Shown in pieces: positions 1 to 7,440 of a stretch of 64,000 nucleotides of DNA. The notes beneath the pieces were generated by a model that saw only the letters and a program-made list of their open reading frames with translations, did not search any database and had not been told where the DNA came from. The stretch comes from Tepidisphaeraceae bacterium. Lineage in GTDB: Bacteria > Planctomycetota > Phycisphaerae > Tepidisphaerales > Tepidisphaeraceae. How positions within the stretch are numbered: position 1 is the stretch's first letter; each line of letters begins with the position of its first letter. The position numbers and the translations under genes are program-made. The stretch is from positions 302,406-366,405 of the forward strand of contig DASYHQ010000013.1 of the NCBI GenBank assembly GCA_035998445.1. Direction: 5' to 3'.

Positions 1-977
1 TCCCGCGCCGCCGCCACCAACTGCGGGTCGTTCTTCACCTTCACCCTCGGCGTCGGCGTCGGCCGCTCCGCCACCTTCGCTAGTTCCGTCGTCGTCACCG
101 CCGTCACGTCGACCGGCATCGGCACCGCAAACACCACCCCGTTGCGCGGCTGCTCCAGCCGCACCGGCGCGATCGCCTTCGCCTTCCGCACCGCCGGCCT
201 TCGCTTCGCCGGTTCATCCGTCAACAACCGCGGCGCCGTCGGCAGCAGCACCGGCATCTCGTCCCGCCAGTTCACGCCCGGCGGAATCGGCAGCACCAAC
301 CGATCCTCCCGTATCGCCCCGCCCGTCGTCTGACTCGGAAACCACCACGGCGTTACTTCGTCGTCCTGGCGTATCCGCTTCTGCCAGAAGATATGCGTCC
401 GCGCCTTCTTCTCACTCCCTGTCCGAAACGCCAACGCCACAAACCCCATGCTCTCCCAGAACCGGTTGGCCTCGATGTCCTGCGCGCACCAACAGCAGTA
501 CAGCTTGCACCCCCAAGCGCTCCGCTCAAACTGCGCCTTCAATAGCGACGCAGCCACGAGCGACCTTCTATACGCCGGCAACACGTTCATCTGATAGATA
601 ATGCCCACGTCGTCGCGCTTGAAGTACTGGTCGCACCCGATCAGATAGCCGACGCGCGTCCCCGTCACCAACGAGCCGGACGCGTGAGCGACGGATTCCG
701 ATGCACCGGCCGCTAACGCTCGCGGCTCGTTCACCTCTGCCACCAACACGTGCCCCGCCTTCACCTTCCCCTCCAACTGCTTCGTCGGCATCCACCCCAC
801 CTGCTGGGTCGTCTGCTTCTGCATCGCATCCATGAACCCCACGTCCGCCAGCGTCCCCGCCCGCACCGTGATGTTCACCCGTGGCTCCACCGCCAACAGC
901 GTCTGCGTCGCCGCCGCCGCCGTTGTTGCCGTCGCGGCTGTCATCAGAACGTTCGTAGTGGATTGGGTCTCGTTCAT
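1..977 (-). CDS. GNAT-fold acetyltransferase-like protein, C-terminus outside window
   Basis: The reverse strand is open from an ATG at 977 to the window edge (325 codons, no stop), so the gene runs off the left end. A TAGGAG ribosome site lies about 9 bases before the ATG. After an alanine/threonine-rich start, residues about 35-185 look like a GNAT acyltransferase fold: IIYQMNVLPAYRRSLVAASL resembles the acetyl-CoA-binding strand-helix region, and the stretch with NRFWESMGF resembles the terminal GNAT motif. The rest is a basic, proline-rich tail of low complexity. The substrate is unknown. Two adjacent cysteines plus a third (LYCCWC) in the GNAT core are unusual. The family call rests on motif resemblance only. 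Confidence 0.6.
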   Translation of the reverse strand, partial: MNETQSTTNVLMTAATATTAAAATQTLLAVEPRVNITVRAGTLADVGFMDAMQKQTTQQVGWMPTKQLEGKVKAGHVLVAEVNEPRALAAGASESVAHASGSLVTGTRVGYLIGCDQYFKRDDVGIIYQMNVLPAYRRSLVAASLLKAQFERSAWGCKLYCCWCAQDIEANRFWESMGFVALAFRTGSEKKARTHIFWQKRIRQDDEVTPWWFPSQTTGGAIREDRLVLPIPPGVNWRDEMPVLLPTAPRLLTDEPAKRRPAVRKAKAIAPVRLEQPRNGVVFAVPMPVDVTAVTTTELAKVAERPTPTPRVKVKNDPQLVAAAR

Positions 978-1134
978 CGCCGCGCTCCTAAGCTCGTCCG
1001 TTATGGAATTGACGTACAGTTGCTTCGCTTTCGAACCGGCCTCATGCTAGGATGCCCGGGCCGACGGTGACCCCGTCGGCACCGCGTCGATCGACTGGAG
1101 ATCGTCTGACGCGTTTACCCGGGAGAAAACCGCC

Positions 1135-1704
1135 ATGCCCAGCCACCGCTTCGTTCCGCTTGCCGCCGTCGCAGTCGTCACGTCGCTGTCCGCCGCGTCG
1201 GCGGTCGCCGCGCCCATCACCTACTTCGAGCAGGTCAGCGGCGATTTGCCCGGCAACGACGTCTCCACCGCCACCTTCACGCTCGACGTCGGCCTGAACA
1301 CCGTCAACGGCACCTTCGGCGAAACCGACGGCGGCGACTTCGACGCCTTCGGCTTCATCGTCCCGGCCGGCCTGGAAGTCCTCAGCGGCAAGCTGCTGCT
1401 GACCGACGCCACCGGCGACATCCTCGACACCGCCTGGTCGATCGACGCCGGCATCGGCGACTTCACGCCCCAGCTCGAGGTCGTCCTCGCCACCTCGCCC
1501 GGCTTCACCCCCTTCGCCGCCGCCACGCTGCCCGCCGGTTCGTACACGATGTCCCACCGCTTCTACGACGGCAACGGCACCGCCAACTACACCTTCATCT
1601 TCGACGTCCACCAACCCACCACCGCCGTCCCCGAACCCGCCTCGCTCGGCCTGCTCTCCCTCGCCGGCCTCGCCGTGTTGCGTCGCACGCGTTCGATCGC
1701 GTAA
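1135..1704 (+). CDS. PEP-CTERM sorting-domain protein, paralog A1
   Basis: 189-residue exported protein. GGGAG sits 10 bases before the ATG, and a signal peptide (hydrophobic, ending ASAVAAP) follows. The C-terminus has the PEP-CTERM pattern: VPEPASLGLLSLAGLAVL then an arginine-rich tail, which in known systems is recognised by an exosortase. The core contains TLDVGLNTVNGTFG and FIVPAGLEVLSGKL, blocks shared with the proteins at 1756 and 3415, so the three are paralogs. The core matches no domain I can name; its beta-rich, Asp/Gly-rich texture suggests a surface or secreted structural role. No exosortase gene is present in the window. Confidence 0.85.
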   Translation: MPSHRFVPLAAVAVVTSLSAASAVAAPITYFEQVSGDLPGNDVSTATFTLDVGLNTVNGTFGETDGGDFDAFGFIVPAGLEVLSGKLLLTDATGDILDTAWSIDAGIGDFTPQLEVVLATSPGFTPFAAATLPAGSYTMSHRFYDGNGTANYTFIFDVHQPTTAVPEPASLGLLSLAGLAVLRRTRSIA

Positions 1705-1755
1705 GGTTTGTCGGTCGTCCGCCGCTCGTCGTTGTCCGATCTGAAAGGCCCACAC

Positions 1756-2298
1756 ATGATCCGCTCGTTCGTCCTCGCCACGTTGCTGTCCGCTGCGCCG
1801 GTCCTGGCCGCGCCCATCTCGTACGTCGAATCGATCGACGGCGACTTGCCCGACTCGTTCTTGTATGCCACCACCTTCACGCTCGACGTCGGCCTGAACA
1901 CCGTCGCCGGCCAGTTCGGCTCCGACACGTCCGACTACGACGCCTTCGGCATCATCGTCCCCGCCGGCCTCGAAGTGATCAGCGGCAACGTGCTGCTCGC
2001 CGATACCAGTAACAACCTCACCAGCACCACCTGGCTGCTCTACGACGGCCCCGCCGACGACGCCTCGATCCGCGAGTTCATCGAAGCGCCCTCGCCCGGC
2101 TCCACCAACTTCGCCACCACCACCCTGTCCGCCGGCCGCTACACGATGTACCAACAGTTTCTCACCGGCTACGGCAGCGCCAACTTCACCTTCAGCTTCG
2201 ACGCCCGCCAAACCGCCGCCGTCCCCGAACCCACCTCCCTCGCCTTGCTCTCCCTGGCGGGCGTCGCGTTGATGGCCCGCAGGCGCGCCGGGGTTTAG
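1756..2298 (+). CDS. PEP-CTERM sorting-domain protein, paralog A2
   Basis: 180-residue exported protein 51 bases after paralog A1, probably co-transcribed. I chose the ATG at 1756, not the upstream TTG at 1708, because the signal peptide (MIRSFVLATLLSAAPVLAAP) starts exactly there and GAAAGG lies 8-13 bases upstream. The mature part repeats the family blocks TLDVGLNTVAGQFG and FGIIVPAGLEVISGNVLL, and the C-terminus is VPEPTSLALLSLAGVALM plus an RRR tail. Its core is clearly homologous to those of A1 and A3, but the middle segment (about residues 90-130) has diverged. Function unknown; predicted secreted or cell-surface. Confidence 0.85.
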   Translation: MIRSFVLATLLSAAPVLAAPISYVESIDGDLPDSFLYATTFTLDVGLNTVAGQFGSDTSDYDAFGIIVPAGLEVISGNVLLADTSNNLTSTTWLLYDGPADDASIREFIEAPSPGSTNFATTTLSAGRYTMYQQFLTGYGSANFTFSFDARQTAAVPEPTSLALLSLAGVALMARRRAGV

Positions 2299-2394
2299 CC
2301 GCGAATTGAATTGACATCGAACTACTGCGAATTAAACTTGCCCTTGCAAGCGTGGTCGTTCATCTCCCTGGCGTTGAAACGGAAGGCTAACTCG

Positions 2395-3261
2395 ATGACT
2401 CGTACGTTCCTTTGTGCCGTGGCCAGTGCGTCGATCCTTCTGTCAGCCGAGGCCACCAGCGCCGCGATGATCGTCGCCGACTTCAACGACCTCACCATCG
2501 GCACCCTGAACAACAAGGGTGGCGGCACGGGGCTCAGCGGGAACTGGACCGGCAGCGCCGGCGGCTCGGTCGTCGCCAACGACCTGACCTCCACGCTCTA
2601 CAACCGCCCGCAGGCCGGCAACGCCCGGCGGGCCCGCAGCGAGAACAGCTCCGGCCTTCGTCAGAACTACCGCACGATCGCCGTCTCACCCACCGGCACG
2701 GTCTGGTTCTCGTTCCTCGCCCGGGCCGAGGCGTCCGCTTCCCAGGCCGGCCTGTCGATCAACGCGCCCACCCCGACGCCCTTCAACGACCCCGGCACGT
2801 TCTACGCCTACCTGTCCGGCAGCACGCTGCAGTACCAGTTCGGCGCCGGCACCGCCGGTAGCGCCGCCAACGTGGCCACGGTCAACTCGACCGCCCTGGT
2901 GGTCGGCCGCATCACGATCGCCGGCAGTGGCGGGGCCGATGCGGTCACCCTTTGGGTCAACCCCGACCTGATCGCCAACCCGAACATCGACGCCTACACG
3001 CCCGTCTACAACAACGCGTCCGTCAACGCCCTGGACACCTTCTCGCACATCGGCGTCGTCGCCTCCCGCTTCGACGGCGGCAACACCGGCGCCGGCAACG
3101 TCGACAACATCCGCATCAGCGACGGCAACGGCAACGCCGCCACCGCCTACACCGACGTCACCGGCGTCACCGCCGTCCCCGAGCCCACGTCCCTCGCCCT
3201 GCTCTCGCTCGGCGGCGTGGCCTTGCTCGGGCGTCGCAGATCGATCGCACGCAAGGCATAG
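2395..3261 (+). CDS. PEP-CTERM protein with jelly-roll-like core
   Basis: 288-residue exported protein. The ATG at 2395 has GGAAGG 9 bases upstream and begins a signal peptide ending in ATSAAM. The mature protein starts MIVADFNDLTIGTLNNKGGG and continues with strand-rich sequence ending in SHIGVVASRF and VDNIRISDGNG, the usual ending of concanavalin/LamG-like PEP-CTERM proteins. The C-terminal sorting signal is VPEPTSLALLSLGGVALLGRRR. It sits between paralogs A2 and A3 but is not homologous to them. Probably secreted and surface-sorted; ligand unknown. Confidence 0.82.
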   Translation: MTRTFLCAVASASILLSAEATSAAMIVADFNDLTIGTLNNKGGGTGLSGNWTGSAGGSVVANDLTSTLYNRPQAGNARRARSENSSGLRQNYRTIAVSPTGTVWFSFLARAEASASQAGLSINAPTPTPFNDPGTFYAYLSGSTLQYQFGAGTAGSAANVATVNSTALVVGRITIAGSGGADAVTLWVNPDLIANPNIDAYTPVYNNASVNALDTFSHIGVVASRFDGGNTGAGNVDNIRISDGNGNAATAYTDVTGVTAVPEPTSLALLSLGGVALLGRRRSIARKA

Positions 3262-3414
3262 AATCGTCCCATCTTGCCGCACTTATCCGGCGTCATCGCG
3301 GCGCTCCATCCATTCGCCGCTGCCTGCTTGATTCGGTTCGCCGCGCCGTTACGCTTCATGGGCAGTTCCCGCAAGTTGAGCAGGTCCGCTTACGCCGTTC
3401 TGGGGATCATTATC

Positions 3415-3993
3415 ATGAAGCCGTTGTTCGCCGCCTCCGTCCTGGGGTCGCTCTGCGTCCCAGCCACCGTCGCCGTCACCTCGCTGTCCGCCGCGTCGGC
3501 CGTCGCCGCGCCGGTCCATTACTTCGAGCAGGTCAGCGGCGATCTGCCGCAGGACTACGCCGGCAACACCGACGCGCCGGTCCTCACGCTCGACGTCGGC
3601 CTCAACACGATCAACGGCACCTTCGGCACGACGCCGTCCTACGACTTCGACTCCTTCGTGTTCATCGTCCCCGCCGGCCTCACGGTGCTCAGCGGGCAAC
3701 TGGTCGTCACCGACGCCACGGGCGACATCGAGGACGGCAGCTGGATGGTGCTCGACGGCATCGGCGTCTTTCAGGAGTTCGTCATCGCCACCTCGCCCGG
3801 CGTCACCGACTTCGCCGCCAACACGCTGCCCGCCGACTCCTACCTGATGAGCGGCCTCGACTTCGGCGGCGACGGCACCGCCAACTACACCTTCTCCCTC
3901 ACCGTCGCCGCCGTCCCCGAACCCGCGTCGCTCGGCCTCTTCGCCCTCGCCGGCGCGGCGCTCTTGCGCCGCAGGGCGACGCGCCGGGCGTAA
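3415..3993 (+). CDS. PEP-CTERM sorting-domain protein, paralog A3
   Basis: 192-residue exported protein. The ATG at 3415 follows GGGGAT and precedes a signal peptide ending ASAVAAP; the longer upstream frame lacks a ribosome site. The segment from TSLSAASAVAAP to YFEQVSGDLP is almost identical to A1 (1135), and the blocks TLDVGLNTINGTFG and FIVPAGLTVLSGQLVVTD are shared with A1 and A2. It ends VPEPASLGLFALAGAALL plus RRR. The near identity with A1 at the N-terminus suggests fairly recent duplication or gene conversion across the intervening A2 and 2395 genes. Confidence 0.85.
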   Translation: MKPLFAASVLGSLCVPATVAVTSLSAASAVAAPVHYFEQVSGDLPQDYAGNTDAPVLTLDVGLNTINGTFGTTPSYDFDSFVFIVPAGLTVLSGQLVVTDATGDIEDGSWMVLDGIGVFQEFVIATSPGVTDFAANTLPADSYLMSGLDFGGDGTANYTFSLTVAAVPEPASLGLFALAGAALLRRRATRRA

Positions 3994-4028
3994 GCGATCC
4001 ACGCCAACGGTCCAACCCGGGGCGAGCC

Positions 4029-4111
4029 GGGTGCCACGATCCGCTGCGCCGCGCCGTGCCGAGCCACCGCTGCGACTCCCGCACGACGCGCCGTAGCGCA
4101 CCGTGGCACCC
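4029..4111. repeat. GGGTGCCACG inverted-repeat element, copy 1
   Basis: GGGTGCCACG at 4029-4038 is matched by its exact complement CGTGGCACCC at 4102-4111, with a GC-rich interior. The same 10-base terminus recurs in the elements at 5588-5754 and 6374-6481, and as GGGTGCCACGG near 63930, so this appears to be a dispersed palindromic family. It lies between convergent genes and may also act as a bidirectional terminator. Confidence 0.6.
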
Positions 4112-4181
4112 GCCCGCCCAATCCACCGACCACCGACGGCGGCCCACACAACTCGGCCGCCGTTCGGCAATCGGCGATCGC

Positions 4182-4889
4182 TCACGCCGCGATCGTCATC
4201 GGCTTGGCCTGCGCTGCGACGCCGGCGAACTGCAGGAACGTCGTCACGGGCATCGATATCGGCCCCGTGAGCGCGGTCCTCGTGTACCACGAACATGCAA
4301 GCCATACCTGAGCGCCGGCCGGCACGGTCGCGTCGAACGTGACGGTGAAGTCGCCCTTGGTGAAGTCGCCCTGGTAGGCCCACAGCGCGGGGTCCGAGGG
4401 GTAGGACGATCCCACGTAGGAATAGACCTTGGCGCCGATCACGTTGGTCGGTTTGCCGCGCTTCGACTCGCCGTCGTCGCGATGGATCCGGCCCTTGACC
4501 GTGCGGCCGACGACCGCCTCGATGTCCATCTTGGCCTGGCTCGTCGGCGCGGTCACCGACGTGGGGCGCTTGGGCACGTGGACGCCGATCAGCGTCTTGT
4601 CGGCGTCGCTGATCGACGTGCTGGCGAGGATCAGCTTGTAGTATTCCCGCGCCAGCGGCAAGAGGGCGTCACGCGCTGCGTCGCGAGCCTCGCGAAGCGC
4701 CTTCGACCGCGTGCTGGAGGCGTCCGACGCCGTCAGCGCGGCCGCGGCCGCGAGGTAGGCCTCGTGCACGGTCGTGTACGCGCTGAGTTGTGCGACCGAG
4801 AGATTGTACTTCGCCGCATCCGCGGTCGCGCGGGCGTAGAAGTTCGTCGTCCAGGCGACGAGGGGCGACTGCAACAGTGGGACGGCCAT
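4182..4889 (-). CDS. Conserved hypothetical protein (helical N-terminus, beta-rich C-terminus)
   Basis: 235-residue protein without signal peptide. The ATG at 4889 has a perfect AGGAGG about 6 bases upstream. Residues 10-105 are alpha-helical and alanine-rich, with LVAWTTNFYARATADAAKYN and many RSKALREARDAARD-type helices. Residues 150-235 look like a small beta-sandwich ending in a solvent-exposed alanine-rich tail. I recall similar proteins of unknown function in Verrucomicrobia and Planctomycetes, with a starting ~100-residue helical bundle followed by a fibronectin-like part, but cannot name a domain. It stands alone between convergent PEP-CTERM genes and a repeat region. Confidence 0.65.
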   Translation of the reverse strand: MAVPLLQSPLVAWTTNFYARATADAAKYNLSVAQLSAYTTVHEAYLAAAAALTASDASSTRSKALREARDAARDALLPLAREYYKLILASTSISDADKTLIGVHVPKRPTSVTAPTSQAKMDIEAVVGRTVKGRIHRDDGESKRGKPTNVIGAKVYSYVGSSYPSDPALWAYQGDFTKGDFTVTFDATVPAGAQVWLACSWYTRTALTGPISMPVTTFLQFAGVAAQAKPMTIAA

Positions 4890-5192
4890 GGGCCACCTCC
4901 TAGGGTAACTGTCAACGGGGCCGTACCCGTCAGAAACCGTTCCGACGCCGCTCGCATTGCATGAAAGATCGGCCGCACCGCTCGGTCGCTTTACGCACAT
5001 TCAGGAAAATGATTTTATTTACTACAATCGTCTTCGAAGTCCCACTTCTTCCCCGCCGTCCGCTCACCACTCCGCACGTCCGGCCCCCTTCTCCCGCCCG
5101 TCGCAGCGGGTCAGATAAAGGCCCGCCCCCCGCACTGCTACACCCAAGCCCCTCAAATCGACGCCTTTAAACCGTCCGTTCGCGTCATTAAA
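4890..5192. other. Gene-free spacer before the 21-bp satellite
   Basis: About 300 bases upstream of the 4182-4889 gene. No reading frame with a ribosome site is visible on either strand. A short AT-rich stretch (GATTTTATTTACTAC, about 5010-5025) is conspicuous in this GC-rich DNA and could hold the promoter of the reverse-strand gene; I could not assign -35 and -10 boxes with confidence. Confidence 0.4.
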
Positions 5193-5587
5193 ACGTACGA
5201 GTTCGTGCCGCGCCCGTACGAGTACGCAGCGCGCCCGTACGAGTTCGTGCCGCGCCCGTACGAGTACGCAGCGCACCCGTACGAGTTCGTGACGCGCCCG
5301 TACGAGTTCGCAGCGCGCCCGTACGAGTTCGCAGCGCGCCCGTACGGGTTCGCGCCGCGCCCGTACGGGTTCGCGGCGCGCCCGTACGGGTTCGCGCCGC
5401 GCCCGTACGAGTTCGCGGCGCGCCCGTACGGGTTCGCGGCGCGCCCGTACGAGTTCGCGGCGCGCCCGTACGAGTTCGCGGCGCGCCCGTACGAGTTCGC
5501 AGCGCGCCCGTACGGGTTCGCAGCGCGCCCGTACGAGTTCGCGGCGCGCCGGTACGAGTGCGCGCCGCGCCCGTACGGCTTCCCGGC
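5193..5587. repeat. 21-bp tandem satellite, 18 full units plus one partial
   Basis: Unit consensus is CCGTACGAGTTCGCAGCGC plus GC, exactly 21 bases, repeated head to tail from 5193; the 19th unit starts at 5571 and is cut off by the palindromic element that begins at 5588. Each unit centres on the palindrome CGTACG; unit variants alternate GAGTTCG, GAGTACG and GGGTTCG and CAG, CGG or CCG before CGC. Because 21 is a multiple of 3, several frames stay open (one reads RPYEFAA repeats), but no frame has a ribosome site or plausible N-terminus. There are no spacers, so it is not CRISPR. Confidence 0.92.
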
Positions 5588-5754
5588 TCTAGAGCGTGTT
5601 ATGCACTTTCCAGCTCAGAGACTGGCTTGGGTGCCACGGTTTGGTACGCCAAGCCGTGCCGGTACGCGCAGACACGGCTTGGAGTACCAAACCGTGGCAC
5701 CCAGCGTCGTCACGCCTGCGTTACTGGCCCCCAAAGTGCATAACACGCTCTAGA
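5588..5754. mobile_element. MITE-like palindromic element with 22-bp terminal inverted repeats
   Basis: 167-base element. Perfect 22-base terminal inverted repeats span 5588-5609 and 5733-5754 (termini TCTAGAGCGTGTTATGCAC). A second inverted repeat nests inside, GGGTGCCACGGTTTGGTAC starting at 5639 and its complement ending at 5702, around a loop containing a third copy of an AAGCCGTG-type stem. No coding capacity. It is inserted at the 19th unit of the satellite. A truncated copy with the same interior and one terminus is at 6374-6481. Confidence 0.85.
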
Positions 5755-5811
5755 TAGACAATTCCGATTTCCTGCCTCATCGCGTAAATGCGACGGCGCT
5801 CGAAGAGATCT

Positions 5812-6315
5812 CTAGTAGCCGCGCGGTTCAGTCGCCGTTGCGGTGGCGACACCGCCGAGGCCTTTCAGGTCTCGCACGCTCGAGACTTGAAATCCCGCGT
5901 CCTTCGCAATGTCACGAACGGTCCGGTCCAGACCGACCGGGCACGGTCCAACATAGATCAGCGCGCGCGGTCGAGATGGCAGCCCAATCGTAATCCCGCC
6001 AAGGCGGGCCGTCTGATCCGCTGAAGCCAACGCATCGGCGATCCGCGACGCGAGAAGTGGATTCCGTACCACGCGCGAGAGATCGAGCGGCATCGGCGCA
6101 TCATCGGGCGCCGTGTGTAACATTACCGATGGCGCAGAGGGTTGCTGTCGCGCTACACGGGTCGGATCGAGCGGCCTTACCGTCCGTGGCATTTGGGTTT
6201 GCGGGGGATTGATCGGCGGCGCGTGCGTATCACGTTTCGAAAGCCGATATGCCACGTACACGGCGCCGAACGTTGCGCCAGCACCGATGATCGCAGCAAT
6301 GATGGTGTCCGACAC
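5812..6315 (-). CDS. Small membrane-anchored hypothetical protein
   Basis: 167 residues, read from a GTG at 6315 preceded by GGAGGAGG at 4-5 bases; the longer frame upstream of this GTG crosses the repeat element at 6374-6481 and is not real. Residues 1-24 (VSDTIIAAIIGAGATFGAVY) form one transmembrane helix. Residues 30-70 are a proline-rich linker with PPQTQMPRTVRPLDPTRVA. The rest is a small soluble domain including ADQTARLGGITIGLPSRPRA and a C-terminal GFQVSSVRDLKGLGG. No known domain recognised. It lies in the accessory zone next to repeats. Confidence 0.6.
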   Translation of the reverse strand: MSDTIIAAIIGAGATFGAVYVAYRLSKRDTHAPPINPPQTQMPRTVRPLDPTRVARQQPSAPSVMLHTAPDDAPMPLDLSRVVRNPLLASRIADALASADQTARLGGITIGLPSRPRALIYVGPCPVGLDRTVRDIAKDAGFQVSSVRDLKGLGGVATATATEPRGY

Positions 6316-6341
6316 GATTCCTCCTCCTAACGGATCATAAT

Positions 6342-6373
6342 CTATGGCTTGATGCAGTCCTCCGACACCAGCC
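6342..6373 (-). pseudogene. C-terminal tail fragment of an MmeI-like gene, copy 1
   Basis: The reverse strand reads RLVSEDCIKP then stop. The same ending, LVSDDCIRP then stop, closes the MmeI-like remnant at 9158-9542, and the DNA of the two tails matches over most of about 27 bases. The frame runs directly into the truncated palindromic element at 6374, so the upstream part of the gene is missing. The link to MmeI is inferred only from the second copy. Confidence 0.45.
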
Positions 6374-6481
6374 GGGTGCCACGGTTTGGTACTCCAAGCC
6401 GTGTCTGCGCGTACCGGCACGGCTTGGAGTACCAAACCGTGGCACCCAAGCCAGTTTCTGAGCTGGAAAGTGCATAACACG
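6374..6481. mobile_element. Truncated MITE-like palindrome, second copy
   Basis: Begins with GGGTGCCACGGTTTGGTAC and carries the complementary arm later, then continues through CCAGTTTCTGAGCTGG to AAAGTGCATAACACG, matching one terminus of the element at 5588-5754 in opposite orientation. The outer terminal repeat on the left side is missing. It abuts the C-terminal gene fragment at 6342-6373. Confidence 0.75.
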
Positions 6482-6514
6482 CCGGGTGTTCTCAGACAGG
6501 GGCCGCGAAAATGG

Positions 6515-6612
6515 GAGCCGCGAAAAGGGGACATCCAGAATATCCCGCCGAGCGACTCGCCCGTCGAACACACCTGACCCGGGATATTCTGGATGTCCCC
6601 TTTTCGCGGCTC
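6515..6612. repeat. 98-bp hairpin element with perfect 32-bp arms
   Basis: Arms at 6515-6546 and 6581-6612 are exact complements over 32 bases (left arm begins GAGCCGCGAAAAGGGGACAT), separated by 34 bases. An extra partial copy of the arm start (GGGGCCGCGAAAATGGGAGC) lies just upstream. The shape resembles REP/BIME elements mobilised by Y1 (RAYT) transposases in other bacteria; no such transposase is in the window. Confidence 0.8.
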
Positions 6613-6751
6613 GTGCCATTCCGCCGATCACTTCCGCCTGGCTCGTCTACTGACTCTGTGGACAAACGATACGACGTCAGTGGGGATTTACGCGGGTTGT
6701 CGAAAACTTTGCGGATAATCCGCTTCCGGTACTCATCTGGGTACGATCGCC

Positions 6752-6777
6752 TCAGGGGGAGTACAGTACTCCCCTGA
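6752..6777 (+). promoter_or_regulatory. Leader hairpin before the lipoprotein gene
   Basis: TCAGGGGGAGTAC and AGTACTCCCCTGA form a near-perfect stem 29 bases before the ATG at 6806. It could be an mRNA-stabilising or regulatory leader, or a dyad protein-binding site. The rest of 6613-6751 shows no gene. Confidence 0.45.
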
Positions 6778-6805
6778 AGAAACCAATCACCTCCAGGAGA
6801 ATCTC

Positions 6806-7396
6806 ATGTCGCGCTTCGCATGTATTGCATTAAGCATCTGTCTCGTTCTCACCGGCTGCACGTTCTCGGTAAAGGACACGGCTGGGATTCGGCGGTGCCT
6901 CGAAGATGCGGGACGCGCCGAGTCGTATGCGGTGGCGATCAAGGAGCGGTACCAGCCTAACGATCCCCAGTACAACCAATTCTCCAGCACGTACCTCGTC
7001 GCCTCGACCACAACGAATGGTTACCTTGAGGGTCTTAGCGGCGACATCAGGATCAGGGGCGTCGTCGACGTGCCGGTCGAAGATTACGAGGCGTCCCGGG
7101 CCTTCACCGAACTGACACAGCTGGACGCTCAGGGTCGGGAACTGATGGGCGCGGGGGTCGACCCCGCGTCTGTGGTCACGACGGGTGCCATCGTCAAGTT
7201 TGCCGTTGAAGTGGTCAATGAGATTCAGGCCTGGCACGACCGAAGGAAAGCGAAGGCGATCGCGGGAGTGATCGAGACCCTGCAGCAATCCAAGATGCGC
7301 ACGTTCGCTAGCCTTAACCAGCAGGCGCTCGCCACGCGATACGCATCGCCAGCCCCCGGTACGCCGGCGACCGCGCCGGCCTCAGCTCAGCCTTAA
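6806..7396 (+). CDS. Small lipoprotein, hypothetical
   Basis: 196 residues, with CAGGAGA 6-7 bases before the ATG. The N-terminus MSRFACIALSICLVLTGC is a typical lipoprotein signal with lipobox LTGC and predicted cysteine at residue 18. The mature part is mostly helical, with IRRCLEDAGRAESYAVAIKE and a later AVEVVNEIQAWHDRRKAKA, and ends in a proline/alanine-rich tail. It resembles no family I can name. Aspartate is not at position +2 of the mature protein, so by the E. coli rule it would go to the outer membrane; whether that rule applies here is unknown. Confidence 0.7.
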   Translation: MSRFACIALSICLVLTGCTFSVKDTAGIRRCLEDAGRAESYAVAIKERYQPNDPQYNQFSSTYLVASTTTNGYLEGLSGDIRIRGVVDVPVEDYEASRAFTELTQLDAQGRELMGAGVDPASVVTTGAIVKFAVEVVNEIQAWHDRRKAKAIAGVIETLQQSKMRTFASLNQQALATRYASPAPGTPATAPASAQP

Positions 7397-7440
7397 CCCG
7401 ACACGTCCACCGGCTGGGCCGGGCCGGCCCAGCCGGTGGA

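Noticed and set aside
1042..2211. 389-codon reverse frame across the PEP-CTERM genes
   Set aside because: Composition typical of antisense shadow (GGG/VE/DG-rich), while forward frames encode signal peptides and sorting signals.
5193..5587. CRISPR array
   Set aside because: Units abut directly with no variable spacers and are 21 bases of nearly identical sequence; no cas genes.
5205..5753. Protein with RPYEFAA repeats
   Set aside because: Starts at a GTG with no ribosome site, all three forward frames stay open because the unit is 21 bases, and it runs on into a MITE-like element.
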